Positions 45,501-56,720 of a stretch of DNA of 64,000 nt are shown here, piece by piece (the first letter of the stretch is position 1; each line of letters starts with the position of its first letter). Source of the stretch: Enoplolaimus lenunculus. Its lineage: Eukaryota > Nematoda > Enoplea > Enoplida > Thoracostomopsidae. The DNA lies in contig JASANG010001674.1 of NCBI GenBank assembly GCA_030248215.1, positions 1 through 64,000 of the forward strand, in the 5' to 3' direction. The position numbers and the translations under genes were made by a program. The notes beneath the pieces are model-generated. The model was not told the origin of the DNA. It did not search any database and saw nothing but the letters and a program-made list of their open reading frames with translations.

Positions 45501-46697
45501 GTATAGAGTAGCAGAACACTTTAGTATTCGGGCGAATAGCGAAACAGGGCCACTGGACCAGGAGGAAGGCGCAGATCCCATGGAAAAACTTTTCCCACAT
45601 GAAAAAGTTTTAGGTTCTCTTGTAAGCTCGTCAATTCATTTGATCCCTCTAGCTGGATGAGCTTTCCACCATGATTCAAACAGAGGTGAAAAATACCTAA
45701 GCGGTAGCTGTAGCTGGAACTGAAATTTGTTGTGTTGTAAAAAATTTTGGTTTTAGGCGTATTTTTCGCGAAATTCCAACAAATAATTCTGCAAACATGA
45801 CTTTAATTCAATTTTAACTTAAGTCGACATTTTATTTAAATTTTGGCAATTTACCTTATCTCAGAGCTTGCAATATAGATTTCTGCTTTAGGGTGAGGCT
45901 AACGAGTGTAAATTTTAAAATGTGGACATGAGGTAACCCTAACACTGGTACAAATCGGCGGCAGTCACTCAAAAGTTATTGTGAATTGTGCATTAGTCAA
46001 TACCGCTAGAAACTGAGGCTATCTTTGTGTTTTTAGTCTTGGCAATTCACTAAGATATATTACGCCACTCTCACCACACATTAATATGTGCCCATCACAC
46101 ATACAACAAATAACAATATAGTTAGCTGTATGAATTATACAAGCTTTGCGTAGACGGTGCCAAAAAAATTTTACCCCCCTAGCAACTTGAGCTGGCTACC
46201 GGCCTGTACCTTCGGTGTTTAAACTCAAGACTGTTTGTCAACTGAAGTAAAAAATCGACTAAGCCAGAGGCGGGCGCGTAGCCAAGGGGGGCAGGGGGGC
46301 TCAGCTCCCCCTGGAAAAGTTTTGGATCCCCTAGAACAATTTCAATCTTGCACGCAAGCCACTAAAAACCCATCAATTGCCTCTCCTAAAAAATTTTAAT
46401 CCCCCCAATGACGGATCCATGGGGGGCCACCACGGCCGTGGCCCCCCCAACAGCATCTTGACAAAAATTATATAGCAATTTTATGACAATAATTCGTGGT
46501 TTGTGTGCGGGTCAAAAGTAAGTTTATTACCTGTGAAATTTTGCCCCCCCCCCATTCTGAAATCCTGGATCCGCCACTGTCCCCCAACATGGTGAGCTGG
46601 TTACGGACCTGGTCCAGAGGCCGACTTAAGTTGCGTCTCTGCAACCCAGTCGTTCCATGCTGACTTGATACAAACTGCATTATTTTCAATGTTTTAG
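45501..46697 (+). other. Intron 19, 1.2 kb
   Basis: Holds a ruined CCGTAGC-type element near 46170-46210 and a longer one at 46270-46615 with GCGGATCCAG debris inside. Bases 45560-46160 show a weak GGTAGCTGTAGCTGGAACTG patch and are otherwise plain AT-rich sequence without an exon-like frame. Confidence 0.45.
46270..46615. mobile_element. CCCGTAGC-type element with inner debris
   Basis: CGCGTAGCCAAGGGGGGCAG on the left and GAGCTGGTTACGGACCTG on the right match the 8505 family. Between them a GACGGATCCATGGGG ... TCCTGGATCCGCCACTG segment is a second inserted element. Confidence 0.65.
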
Positions 46698-46824
46698 GAT
46701 TCTCTTCAAAAACAGCAAAGTCATTCGATTATGGCAAACAAAAAACAAGAGCTCACCAATCTCAAAACCGAATGCGGCATATTGGTCAAATATCGTCACG
46801 GAAGGGTGTTCATAATATTATCGA
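46698..46824 (+). CDS. NALCN: NALCN exon 20, II-III linker
   Basis: Residues 717-758. FSSKTAKSFDYGKQKTRAHQ and the following basic stretch NRMRHIGQISSRKGVHNII. The end aligns with human VFSIRARNLLEK; the rest is weakly conserved, as is usual for this cytoplasmic linker. Acceptor AATGTTTTAG, phase 1; donor CGA|GTAGGT, phase 2. Support comes from phase, splice sites and the basic composition. Confidence 0.85.
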
Positions 46825-47776
46825 GTAGGTTTTTTAGTTAATTTCTCGACCAACTTGAGTTGATGTGCAATCTGCTGATCAACGCGACGCTGCTCGCTGT
46901 TCTTGGCTGAAATTCCCGTTGAAACAGCCAGCAAAGAATCGAGAAAGTTTAGTATGAAAATTAGCGTAACACTTGACCAAACACATCGTCAGACAGACCA
47001 AGTGCAGTACTGCTCCGAATATGGGCTTCGCATTTATTTCTTGGTTTTATCGGCTGATCGATGTAATGACAATTATTGGCTAAATCTAGCAACGCCTCAA
47101 ATTGAGCAAAAACGGTAACTCAAACGTAGCCAAAGCGATCTCTTCAGGCGTCTTTGACCTCATGTAACTGTTGTACGTTTGAAAATATTTGTTTGCCAAC
47201 CCAGCGAAGAACATCTCCAGGAAACTCTGTTAGCGGAAACTTAGAAGTTGTCATTCTGGTGTTTCCGGGCCCGTCTCATTCCCGGTCTGCTTCGCTCCAG
47301 GTTTTGAATTGTGCATTTCAATTTGCAGATAAATTTGGTAATTAACATAATCGGACGACATACCTTGATATTCGAATGCTTTCTGAACGTCAAGTTATAG
47401 TTGGGCGTCTTCAGCGAGACGTTCAAAAAATTGTTTAGGGTCCGCCTTTGACGATGCCTAAAATCATGGAAACAAAGCAATAACAACACTCAACTGTCAC
47501 TCAGTTAGTGGACAGTAAACATTTTGTTATTTCCAGTCTGTTCATTCATTTAACCATACGCCGAAAATTAGCCAATTTGCAAAACATTTCTGTACGCAAG
47601 TTGCAGCTGCAAATTCTCGTAGAAAAAACTTGTGCTTGTAAATAATGCTTAAGGCATGATCGGGGTTAAAACATGAAGACCAAAAGTGGCTTGCGGTAAT
47701 GATTGATTGTTACTGAAGGTCTAGTTTAGTCTATTAGCTTAGAAAATATTACAGTCTGGCAATGAATTGTTTTCAG
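46825..47776 (+). other. Intron 20, 0.95 kb
   Basis: Nothing assignable except a TGCAAGTTGCAGCTGCAAATT-like patch near 47600, related to the TTAA-flanked GCAAGTT elements at 59995 and 61492. No exon-like frame with splice borders was seen. Confidence 0.4.
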
Positions 47777-47878
47777 AACTTCAAACAAAATGCGTATGCT
47801 TCTCACTGACAGTGTTGGAGTTATTCCAATGATTAGTCGATCAGGACGAAGTGGTTCCACAAAAAGTCGTGACAGAAA
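47777..47878 (+). CDS. NALCN: NALCN exon 21, II-III linker
   Basis: Residues 759-792. TSNKMRMLLTDSVGVIPMIS followed by RSGRSGSTKSRDR. It corresponds to human ACTRQRMLSGSF and the serine/arginine-rich stretch after it. Acceptor TTGTTTTCAG, donor AAA|GTACGT, phase 2 on both sides. A TTAA-flanked element begins 22 bases after the donor. Confidence 0.85.
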
Positions 47879-47900
47879 GTACGTCAACGAAACAGGATTT

Positions 47901-48170
47901 TTAACCGTTTCACTCATAGAGTATACTATGAGCAACTAAATACAATAATGTACGAGCAATACACACAGTGTGAGCAGTGTTTAACAATTATACCATATAT
48001 GCGCAGTGCAAAATGTAAATAAGACGTGAGAGCCCCTTCGGGCTCGAGCTCAAGCTCCTATAGCTCCGTGGCCATCGTAGACGCCTCCCGCCCGTGAGAC
48101 TCGGGAACAAATCTTACCTTGAAATTACGTCTCAAGTGAAATAGCAAATATTCATGTGAGAAAGGGTTAA
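47901..48170 (+). mobile_element. TTAA-flanked piggyBac-like MITE, variant subfamily
   Basis: TTAA at both borders, 270 bp, ends CCGTTTCACTCATAGAG / CATGTGAGAAAGGG. The A-box region TATAGCTCCGTGG is present; the B box is decayed. It starts 22 bases after the exon 21 donor. Confidence 0.83.
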
Positions 48171-48375
48171 TTTGTTGAAATAATCGCTTGAACAGAATTT
48201 AGTGGCGAATTCAAAAATTTCTTATGCGGTGGTCTCTCAATATATATTGTGAAAAAACCTCGCGAACACAGCTAAGTAGGAGCCAACCGCAACGTTCGTG
48301 GCACAAAAGCAAACATTTGCAAGGTTCAATCCGTAAGGTTATTCCAAATTGTGCTAACAGTGCATTTTGTTTCAG

Positions 48376-48588
48376 GAAAAGTTTATACGGACGTGGAATG
48401 CATGGAAGTATAAAATTGAAACATATGTACGAGCATCATTTGAAAGAAAACGGAGACATTGGAAGCAGGACAGCAAAAAGTGATCGAGAACCGGACGGGG
48501 CACGAAAAGGAACATCCGGTGTGGAAAACAATGAAGATATTGATATCAAAGCATTTCAGCAGAAAAAATATCAAGCAGAAGTAAAAAG
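48376..48588 (+). CDS. NALCN: NALCN exon 22, II-III linker
   Basis: Residues 793-863. KSLYGRGMHGSIKLKHMYEH, a variable charged middle, then NNEDIDIKAFQQKKYQAEVK, aligned with human [20 protein letters not shown]. A helical, charged segment is predicted. Acceptor GTTTCAG; donor AAG|GTAAGT, a full consensus; phase 2. Confidence 0.92.
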
Positions 48589-48683
48589 GTAAGTTTTTTA
48601 ATATTACACGTGTATCAACTTTTCTTAGACTTTATGAAACTGTTTGCTTCGTCGATTGTCTCTGTGTTCGCATATAGTCTCAG

Positions 48684-48933
48684 TACACTCAAAATAATAT
48701 TTGTGATATTTGAGAAAAAAGTTTCTTACATTTAAGAAATAAGCTTAGCAAGATGCACTTGAAAAGTATTTCATTTATAACAGAAAAGGTTTCAAAAACG
48801 TTTTGAAATAAAGTCTGAAAATGAACGTTTTCCAGTGATTTTAAAAAAGTGTCTTAAAATATCAGAAAAACTTTTCAGATTTGCCACAGAAAATAGTTTT
48901 CTGAATTTATTCAGAAATACTTTTTTGTGTGTA
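48684..48933. mobile_element. TA-flanked MITE with CACxCAAAAA ends, inverted copy
   Basis: Starts TACACTCAAAATAATATTTG and ends AATACTTTTTTGTGTGTA, the reverse of the copies at 27935 and 44992. TA at both borders. Confidence 0.8.
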
Positions 48934-49306
48934 GTTTGGTTTAGCGCTCAAGCTTAACCTTAATATAGTATTAGATGCAATACAGGGCAGTGTCCAATAA
49001 GAAATGATACAGGGGATATGTATTCCCTCTAAAAATTTCTGTAAAAAACAAGACTGAAAGTAATTTCAACAGGCATTAGCATAGCCTAGTGGATCCTAGA
49101 TTGCAAACAGATTTCTTTTTACATGAGGTTTTCGTTTCCGAAATAAAATACCTTCTTTGGCTACGAGCCAGAAAAACGCTGTTTAAACATTAAATCTTTG
49201 CAAAAAACGAAACGAATGGTCAGCCTTAGCTTCTATCCACAGTTTACATGTAAGACAAAATTCTGCCAAACCTTCTGTCATTTTACATTAGCAGTGGTTT
49301 AGTAGC

Positions 49307-49657
49307 AACAGTGGATGATCACTCTTTATAACAAGAGTGTACAGCTCCAACTGGGTGCATTTTGTGTACAAAAGAATGTACCCGGCACGCGTTGCGTTTT
49401 TGGCCTACTCCCCCTTTATTTAAGGGGGGGGGGGCAAGTTTGGCAATTTTTTCAATTTTACACGTTGAAATGTTGCAGTTGTAAACGAATTCTGTTTAAA
49501 GTTTTAAAACCATGCGAATTCTACGTTTCGAACATCAACTACGCCCCCTCTAAATAAGGGGGGTCGGTCAAAAATGCAACGCCCGGTGGTACATTTTGTG
49601 CCACACAAATTTCGGTAGTTTCACACTCTTGTTCCAGTGATCATCCACTCTTGCTAA
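49307..49657. mobile_element. CACTCTT-ended MITE
   Basis: Ends CAGTGGATGATCACTCTTT / CCAGTGATCATCCACTCTTG, inner AACAAGAGTGTACAGC and TTTCACACTCTTGTTCC. Longer G-run block than in the sister copies. Ends about 36 bases before exon 23. Confidence 0.8.
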
Positions 49658-49693
49658 AGCTGTGTTTTTATTTGAGATATAATTATATTCCAG

Positions 49694-49873
49694 GAGTCGG
49701 CTTGAAGACGAAATGCGAGAAAATCATCCAATGTTTGATAAGCCTTTATTCACAGTCGGCAGAGAAAGCAGATTTCGTAAATTTTGCAAATATTTTGTCT
49801 ACGCGAAATATGTTCCGACGCATACAGATCCATTGACAGGAAAACCAATCCAAAGAAATTATAAAGAAATGCA
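49694..49873 (+). CDS. NALCN: NALCN exon 23, linker before repeat III
   Basis: Residues 864-923. SRLEDEMRENHPMFDKPLFT and VGRESRFRKFCKYFVYAKYV align with human [26 protein letters not shown] in consecutive blocks. PTHTDPLTGKPIQRNYKEM follows. This is among the most conserved linker blocks of the family. Acceptor ATATTCCAG; donor CA|GTAAGT, phase 2. A CACTCTT-ended element stops about 36 bases before it. Confidence 0.95.
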
Positions 49874-50237
49874 GTAAGTTACTACTAATTTTATAATATT
49901 TCATGTGTTTTCTGCATATATAACATGAAACAAATTAATAATTATATATTGCAGTCATATGATATTATTAAGAGTTACCTTTGAATTTGTAGTTTAGTAG
50001 ACCGCGGTAGCCATTGTATTTTACTTCCATTAAATTTTTAGTCCGCAGTAAAATTACCATATGATATTTTTATTCCAACGTATTGCATGTGTTTTGGGTG
50101 AAAAAGGGGGTTTTCACCTGCTTCGTTTCAGAGAAACCCTCGAAATTCCAACTAACGCACTAGAAACCGCACCAAGCCTTCCAATTGTTTTCCACAGAAT
50201 CTCGCGGAACAGCAACAGGCCAGCACTCCTGCAAATA

Positions 50238-50540
50238 TATTTGTGCTGGAAAGGAGTGACAGCTTCGAGCTTATGCTTTGCAAGGTCGGGCGGGACAGCC
50301 GGGACAGCTTCGAACCTATGCTTTTGCTGGGTCGGGCGGGACGCCTGAACAGCTTCATGTGTCTGTTTTTGCTGGGTCGGTCGGGACAGCCGGGACAGCT
50401 TCGAGCCTATGTTTTTAATGGGTCGGGCGGGACAGCCGGGACAGCTTCAAACGTGTGTTTTCGTTGGGTCGGTCGGGACTGCAAAGACAACTTAGACCCC
50501 ATGCTTTTGCTGGGCCGATCGGGACAACCAGGATTGCTTG
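50238..50540. repeat. 46-bp GC-rich minisatellite, about 6.5 copies
   Basis: GGTCGG recurs at 50284, 50330, 50375, 50421 and 50467. The unit includes GGGCGGGACAGCCGGGACAG and CTTCGAACCTATGCTTTTGC. 46 is not a multiple of three, and the open frames across it are therefore artefacts. It is strikingly GC-rich for this window. Confidence 0.9.
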
Positions 50541-50709
50541 CAGTTAACTCTTGCGTTGTGCAGTGTACCTGAACCTGTAAGTAGTGTAGAGATAACGAAA
50601 TTTTTGTGATCCACTCGTCATCCGCTTCTTTTAGGTATATTTTTGCAAAATATAATTAACAGTGATCTAACATTACTGTTTGCAACGATGTAGCGAAGGT
50701 AAGTAGCAA

Positions 50710-50890
50710 ACATTGCGCAAGCGAAGGTAAGGAACCGGAGCCGGCACCGCAGTTCGTAAAATGTTATTCAATAAAAATATCTTCCCTTGGTGTTCATTTC
50801 ATCGCAAATTTGTTTTGAAGCTTCTACCCAAATTACCTGAACCTCCGGCTAAAATTTTTACGGAGTAGGAGCTGTTTGTCAATTTTCTGC
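50710..50890. repeat. Scrap of a GGAGCCGG-type element
   Basis: AAGGAACCGGAGCCGGCACC and ACCTCCGGCTAAAATTTTTAC resemble the inner parts of the 9161 element; ends are lost. Confidence 0.45.
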
Positions 50891-50954
50891 GGAAGCCTTA
50901 GGCAGTAACTGCTTTATAATTTCTTCAGGCTGAGTAAATTTGTCACTCCTGGTA

Positions 50955-51449
<495 letters not shown>

Positions 51450-51900
51450 TAATAGTAAAAAAGCTAGCAAGCGATGTGTACGAGACGCCAAATGCAATTT
51501 TAGTGTTAATTTTTTAGCTCAAAAGTACGGTTTTAATCCTTGTTTGTGGCATATGCCTGTCTTCCGCCACGTTGGATCTGCCAATGCGGTCAGCAGTAAA
51601 TTTTCAGGATATTTTGAATTAAAAACACTCGTAAATGTCGTATCAAATGTTACTCCAACACCATATGATTCGATGGGTCGCGAAGAAAGCAAGCGGGATG
51701 CCAAACTCAAATTTTAAAAATATCTAATGTTGAGACCTGACCATATTATCATAAAAAAATTTCTAACGGGGCCGCCCCCCATCTGGATTCGCCCCTGTAC
51801 AAAATTGAAACGTATATGCGGGTACCGGCATAATATTGGCTTGAGATACGCAAGTGTGTGCTTTTTGCTGAAAATTTAGAAAATGAAAATCAGATTAATA

Positions 51901-52316
51901 CTGTAGTGACCCGAATAAGAGTGGGGGACTGATATTTATTTAGCCTCTCCAGAGGGACCCCCTGTTATTCGGTTACAGACTGTTGTTTATTTTTAACCAA
52001 CCCTCCGCCACCCTTCGTTACTGATATATATCCGGTACTGCAACAATCCGTTTTATTTGTCTTGTTTCAATAGCTTGAGCGATAATGCAAGGTTATACTT
52101 AGGAATGTACTTTCAAAATTTAAGTACACTTTAAAATTTTTGCGCTGAAATCTATTTGCTCCTGTTGTCATTTGTGCGTGACAATTAAAGATAATTGACA
52201 TTTATGGACTCTAATTAGGGTTTAGGAACTCTACCCATTACGAAGTCATATTAGGGACACGGACTCGTATTGATTGGGACCCAAAATTGGGACCCCTCTT
52301 ATTCGGGTCACTACAG
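51901..52316. mobile_element. TA-flanked MITE (CTGTAGTGACCCG ends), full length
   Basis: Ends CTGTAGTGACCCGAATAAG / CTTATTCGGGTCACTACAG, TA on both sides, 416 bp. It ends 79 bases before exon 25. Confidence 0.9.
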
Positions 52317-52395
52317 TATACTCTGCCTGCCTGCCCGTGTCTATGGCATAAATAACTGTTAAATATATTATGTTTCAAACGATTTCGGTTCATAG

Positions 52396-52533
<138 letters not shown>

Positions 52534-52542
52534 TGAGTTTTT

Positions 52543-52695
52543 GGCCCATGTAAAGATCAGTGGCGGAACGTTTTTCTGTGGGACTGCAATATAGTAAGCT
52601 TAATGCTTTAGACTAATTTTTTGCTTGGCTTAGGCTTAGGCTTAGGCTTAGGAATATGTTTATAACACTGTTTCGCCCCTGTTCTTTACATTGGC
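52543..52695. mobile_element. TTAGGC-bearing MITE 15 bases after exon 25
   Basis: Ends GGCCCATGTAAAGATCAG / GTTCTTTACATTGGCT; flanks GAGTTTTT and AGTTTTTT overlap with a one-base offset. Array GGCTTAGGCTTAGGCTTAGG, four units. Confidence 0.87.
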
Positions 52696-54507
52696 TAGTT
52701 TTTTCTTCATTTAGCTGATTTATTTCAAACAGTGTAGAATTTTTATATAAATTAAACATCTATTTCTGCTAAATAGAAACTGTACTAATAAACAAAATGA
52801 AAGACTATGAATTGGTGTTTAATCTTTCAATGAAATTTGAACAAATTCTGGCACGACACTGGTGACTGGGTGTATGTTGCATTGACCAAATATTGTTACG
52901 GGTACGATCAACGAGTATCCCTGCGGACGAATCCGAGATGATACTCTCACGGGTGTTCGAGGCCGTGGATCTGCCATAATAAGCTACTTGCCTAGAGGAT
53001 GACGGTCCCCCGGCGTGATATCAGGTTTTGAGAGTCACAAAATCCCGACATCGTCATACGCCTAAGCCTGCCTATGCTCTAAGCTCTAACGAACCCCCGA
53101 GTGCGTGTAAGTGGGCCGCACCAGTAACAATTAGCTTTTTCTCCGTGGATTTTAGTACAACTGTGTGCTCTTAACTATTTTTTATGATTGGACTCAATGA
53201 CACTTGGTCATAGGTACAGCTTAAACCTTAGCCTTATTCCTAGAAATTAGTTGGTTCAGCACAATTTTGCTTTTCTCGGTCATAGACGGTTTGGATAGAA
53301 AGGCGGATCGATCCTAGCCTTTGAGGTTTTTAATAGATTCTACTTGCCACTGATTCGAACCAGGGCTATTGTTCATTTGGCGAAACTCTGATGGTCAGGA
53401 ATTTTCTCACATTCACGCAAAAGTTTGAGTCTCTTTTAATTCTACGTTTTAGCTAAATTTTGGCCATGGCTTTTAGGCCAGGAATTTGCTTAGCGCTCTC
53501 CGTTCAGAAATGAACTCAAATTAAAGTTTTGGTTTATTAAAAATCTGTACATGTATGTACAGCACAAGCATTTCGCAATTAACCATACCTTATTCTACTA
53601 AATTCGCGCTTGACGGAATTTGCCGCTAACTGCGTTGAGTTAACTTAGCTGGTAGTTGCTAACTTAAAGCTTAATAGTGATTGCTACAAGACAAAACTGC
53701 TAACTGTAGACTCGCTGCAGCTACCGCTATGGTGCACCGTGGAATACCCAAGTGTGAGATATGATTTAACGCAGGTGGCTTACTCCCAGTGCAGGCCATG
53801 CCTTAGGGCGGTGAGTCCGACTATTGAAACAACCTATCCCGCAAGCGTCCTTCTGAATAATCTTAAACGCGTCGGCGTGCTCCGCTTAAGCTCAAGACCT
53901 TCTACCCCCTATATCTGCTTGTGGTCGGACTCACTGTTCGTTGTAACAGGTTACCCACAAAAACTGCACGTATATCCCCAGGAGGTTTGGGGGGAATACT
54001 GGTAAATCATTAAGTCCCCATTGGATCTCAAGACTTGAACCTAACGAGTTTTCCAAGAAGACCTTGTGTCAGGTTTTAATTTTCTTTCGTGGCTGTTTCT
54101 GAGTGTAGCGTGGCTCTATAGCCCTAGGCTTAAGTTTTCACAGGCCGCACATTCAGCAGTTTGATTGTCAACAGGACGAGCCCTTTCACAAGCTTCCCCC
54201 CTGGAATTTGTACCAAAAATCTTACACCAGCGTTGTCGCCAACGACAGGCAAAATTCTAGGCCAAAAATTTAACCACACCCCCTTCGTGAAAACTGGAAA
54301 ATTCTAACCGGGCCCACCTTAAAATTCTTACAAAATTTTACCCCTGCGCGAAACGCACATAACCCCCCCTTGCATCAGCGCCCCGAAACTCTCGTGCACA
54401 CTAAGTCGCCTCCGTGTGCAGAGAGATCGGTTTGCTGTCGCGGCTCGAGCACGCGAGCGAAAACCGAAAAACTCAAACTGAACTGAATGTTCAGCCTGTG
54501 CGCCGCT

Positions 54508-54649
54508 CTTATATAGTGCGCGAGGCCCAAATTTCGACCAGCGCCCCAGAAACAGACTCTAAGCATCTATTCTATTGGTCGAAAATCACTAAAATAATTT
54601 GACCAATACGGAACGAGAATTCAATCAGTTTTTAAGAGCCTGTGATTGG
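54508..54649 (-). promoter_or_regulatory. Minus-strand CCAAT/TATA promoter-like cluster
   Basis: Read on the minus strand: CCAAT at 54645-54649 (CAGCCAATCAC), a second CCAAT at 54574-54578, then CTATATAAGAG at 54508-54516. Order and spacing resemble a Pol II core promoter directed leftwards. It lies within the possible LTR-type block, where it would be the U3 promoter. Predicted from motifs only. Confidence 0.4.
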
Positions 54650-55599
54650 CTGGAGAATTTTAACGCGTAGTCTACAACCAGAGGGTTATGAGAGGGCTAA
54701 CGAGGGTCACCCCTATCCGGAGTCTGAATACCGCAGTGCAGCATAGTGCAAAGTCTAAAAAGTTACGACGAGATTCACCCATACCCCCTGCGAAACTGGA
54801 GAACCACGTGCAGCTTTTGTGGTAAGCCCTCCCTTTAATATCTGATGTGCTCACTGTGCACCTAATGATAACTCAAACACCCCAAGAATAGTCAAGTTAT
54901 ACGATGCAAAATGGTGAAACGAACTAAAGGGGGGCGATGGCAACAAAAACGATAACAATGCATAAAAATTAACAGGTATATACATACATATATATATGCA
55001 AAAAAACTCACGAGGTTAAAGAACGAAACAAACTCAAAAATACCCATAAATTTATACAAGTGTGTATGAACATAAGATTTTAAAATTCAGGTTTTTCTTA
55101 TTTTTAAATTGCCTGGTCTAATCAACATGCTAGACTAATTTGCCCTTTGAAAATCTTGGCTATTGCAATAAGCTACCTTATACGCATTCTCCCAGTAGAA
55201 ATTTGCATTGCACAAGTTAAATTCTAGCCCTAAAGTTGGTACTTAGTACTAAGATGGTGTAAACCTATGGGGTGCGGTTCTGCTCAGCGGTAACTTGCTA
55301 AATAGTCGTCTGCAAATGGTCACACGGAGTGGTTCTCTCAATTGACCAGACCAACAAAGTTGAGAGATTACGATTCTGAACACAGGAACCCAGAAAAGTA
55401 GTGGTCTCGTTTATTAGGCTTGCCCCTACTGAGTATGGGCGTGCGAAATTTCAAAACTTGATAACCCCTAGCTTCCTAAGAAGACGTCAGCAGACTCTGC
55501 TCGGTGTGATTTTACTAACTGGGACAATAAACTAATTCAGACGACACCCAATTCAATGCTACAGTCAGGAAAGTAAAAATCGCACGCCTAAAACACCAA

Positions 55600-56720
55600 A
55601 ATTCCCAAAACTTCAACCGATTATAATTCTTTAAATATTAACTTGCGGACCATGTTAGGGGTAGTTTTCTTGCTCTACTCGTCAGGCCGAATCGAATGAT
55701 ATGCATTTTAACCTTGTAGCTCGAAAAAGTTAAAATCGCGTTTTTCGGGACCCGATCCGTAATTTGTGTGAACACGTAAATTATAAAAAATTTTCAAATG
55801 GCCACAACTTTTTAAGTTTTGATTTGCGAGCCCTGTTTGGGGTGGTTTTCTTACTCAGCGCGATGCGCGGAATCGAACGGTACCTATTTCTAGGGTGGAT
55901 CGTGAATAAGTGAAAATCGCATTTTTATAGGTCCGCTCCGTAAAGCGTACACACGTAAAATCTCAAAAAGCTTTGATTGACCATAACTCCTTATGCATGG
56001 ATTTGCGGACACGGTTTGGGGTAGTTTTCTTAACCAGCTCGATGAGCTGAATCGATTGATACCAATTTTAGCGCCCAACCCCGGAAAAGTGAAAATCGCG
56101 TTTTTGGACCGGGATCCGTAAAAGCATATACACGTTAAATCTCGAAAGCTCCACAGGTCCATAACTTTTTATCTAGTGGTTTCCGGGTAAGGTTCGGGGT
56201 GGTTTTCTTGATCAGCAGAGCGAGCTGAGTCGAATGATACTAATTTTAACATCCGATTCCGAAAAAATGAAAATTGCATTTTTCGGAGCCGGACCTCCGG
56301 ACGCACACGCCCAAAATATCAAAGTTTTAAAATGTCTATAATTTTTGACTGCCGCATTGCGGGTTATAACTGGGATGGTTTTTCTTAATCAATGCGATAC
56401 GGGTAAGTGTCTGGCACCGGTCTCCGCACTATATTTCGGAAAATGAAAATCGTCTTTACCTAGAAAACCCTCTCCACAACCAATACGTACAGCCTAAATT
56501 TGTCCTAAATTTCCAGATAAGTCTACTAATAGCGCAGGTTCGGAGCGGCTTTCTCAGCTTAAATACGGGTCCAAAATGATTGGAACCGGTTTTCAAATCC
56601 AGGGGGCCTAAAATTATAATAATATTTCAAAAATTAGTGTTCACAAAATTTCAGAATTTGTCGCAAAATCTTAGTTGGTCTTAAACGGCAGCCGGGACGG
56701 CTTACTCAGCCAATCCGGCG
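55600..56720. repeat. 180-bp tandem repeat, about 6-7 diverged copies
   Basis: The landmark GGGTAGTTTTCTT (or GGTGGTTTTCTT) falls at 55661, 55842, 56021, 56199, about 56375, and in weaker form near 56547 and 56700. Each unit also has GAAAATCGCGTTTTT-like sequence and ATCGAATGATAC or ATCGATTGATAC. Copies become less alike to the right. Confidence 0.85.

Noticed and set aside
50061-50572. Overlapping open frames around 50.0-50.6 kb
   Set aside because: They run through the 46-bp minisatellite, which is open in several registers for compositional reasons.
53739-54005. An 89-codon frame as a gene in intron 25
   Set aside because: No start context, motif or splice partner was seen. It lies in a possible fossil element without other coding signs.
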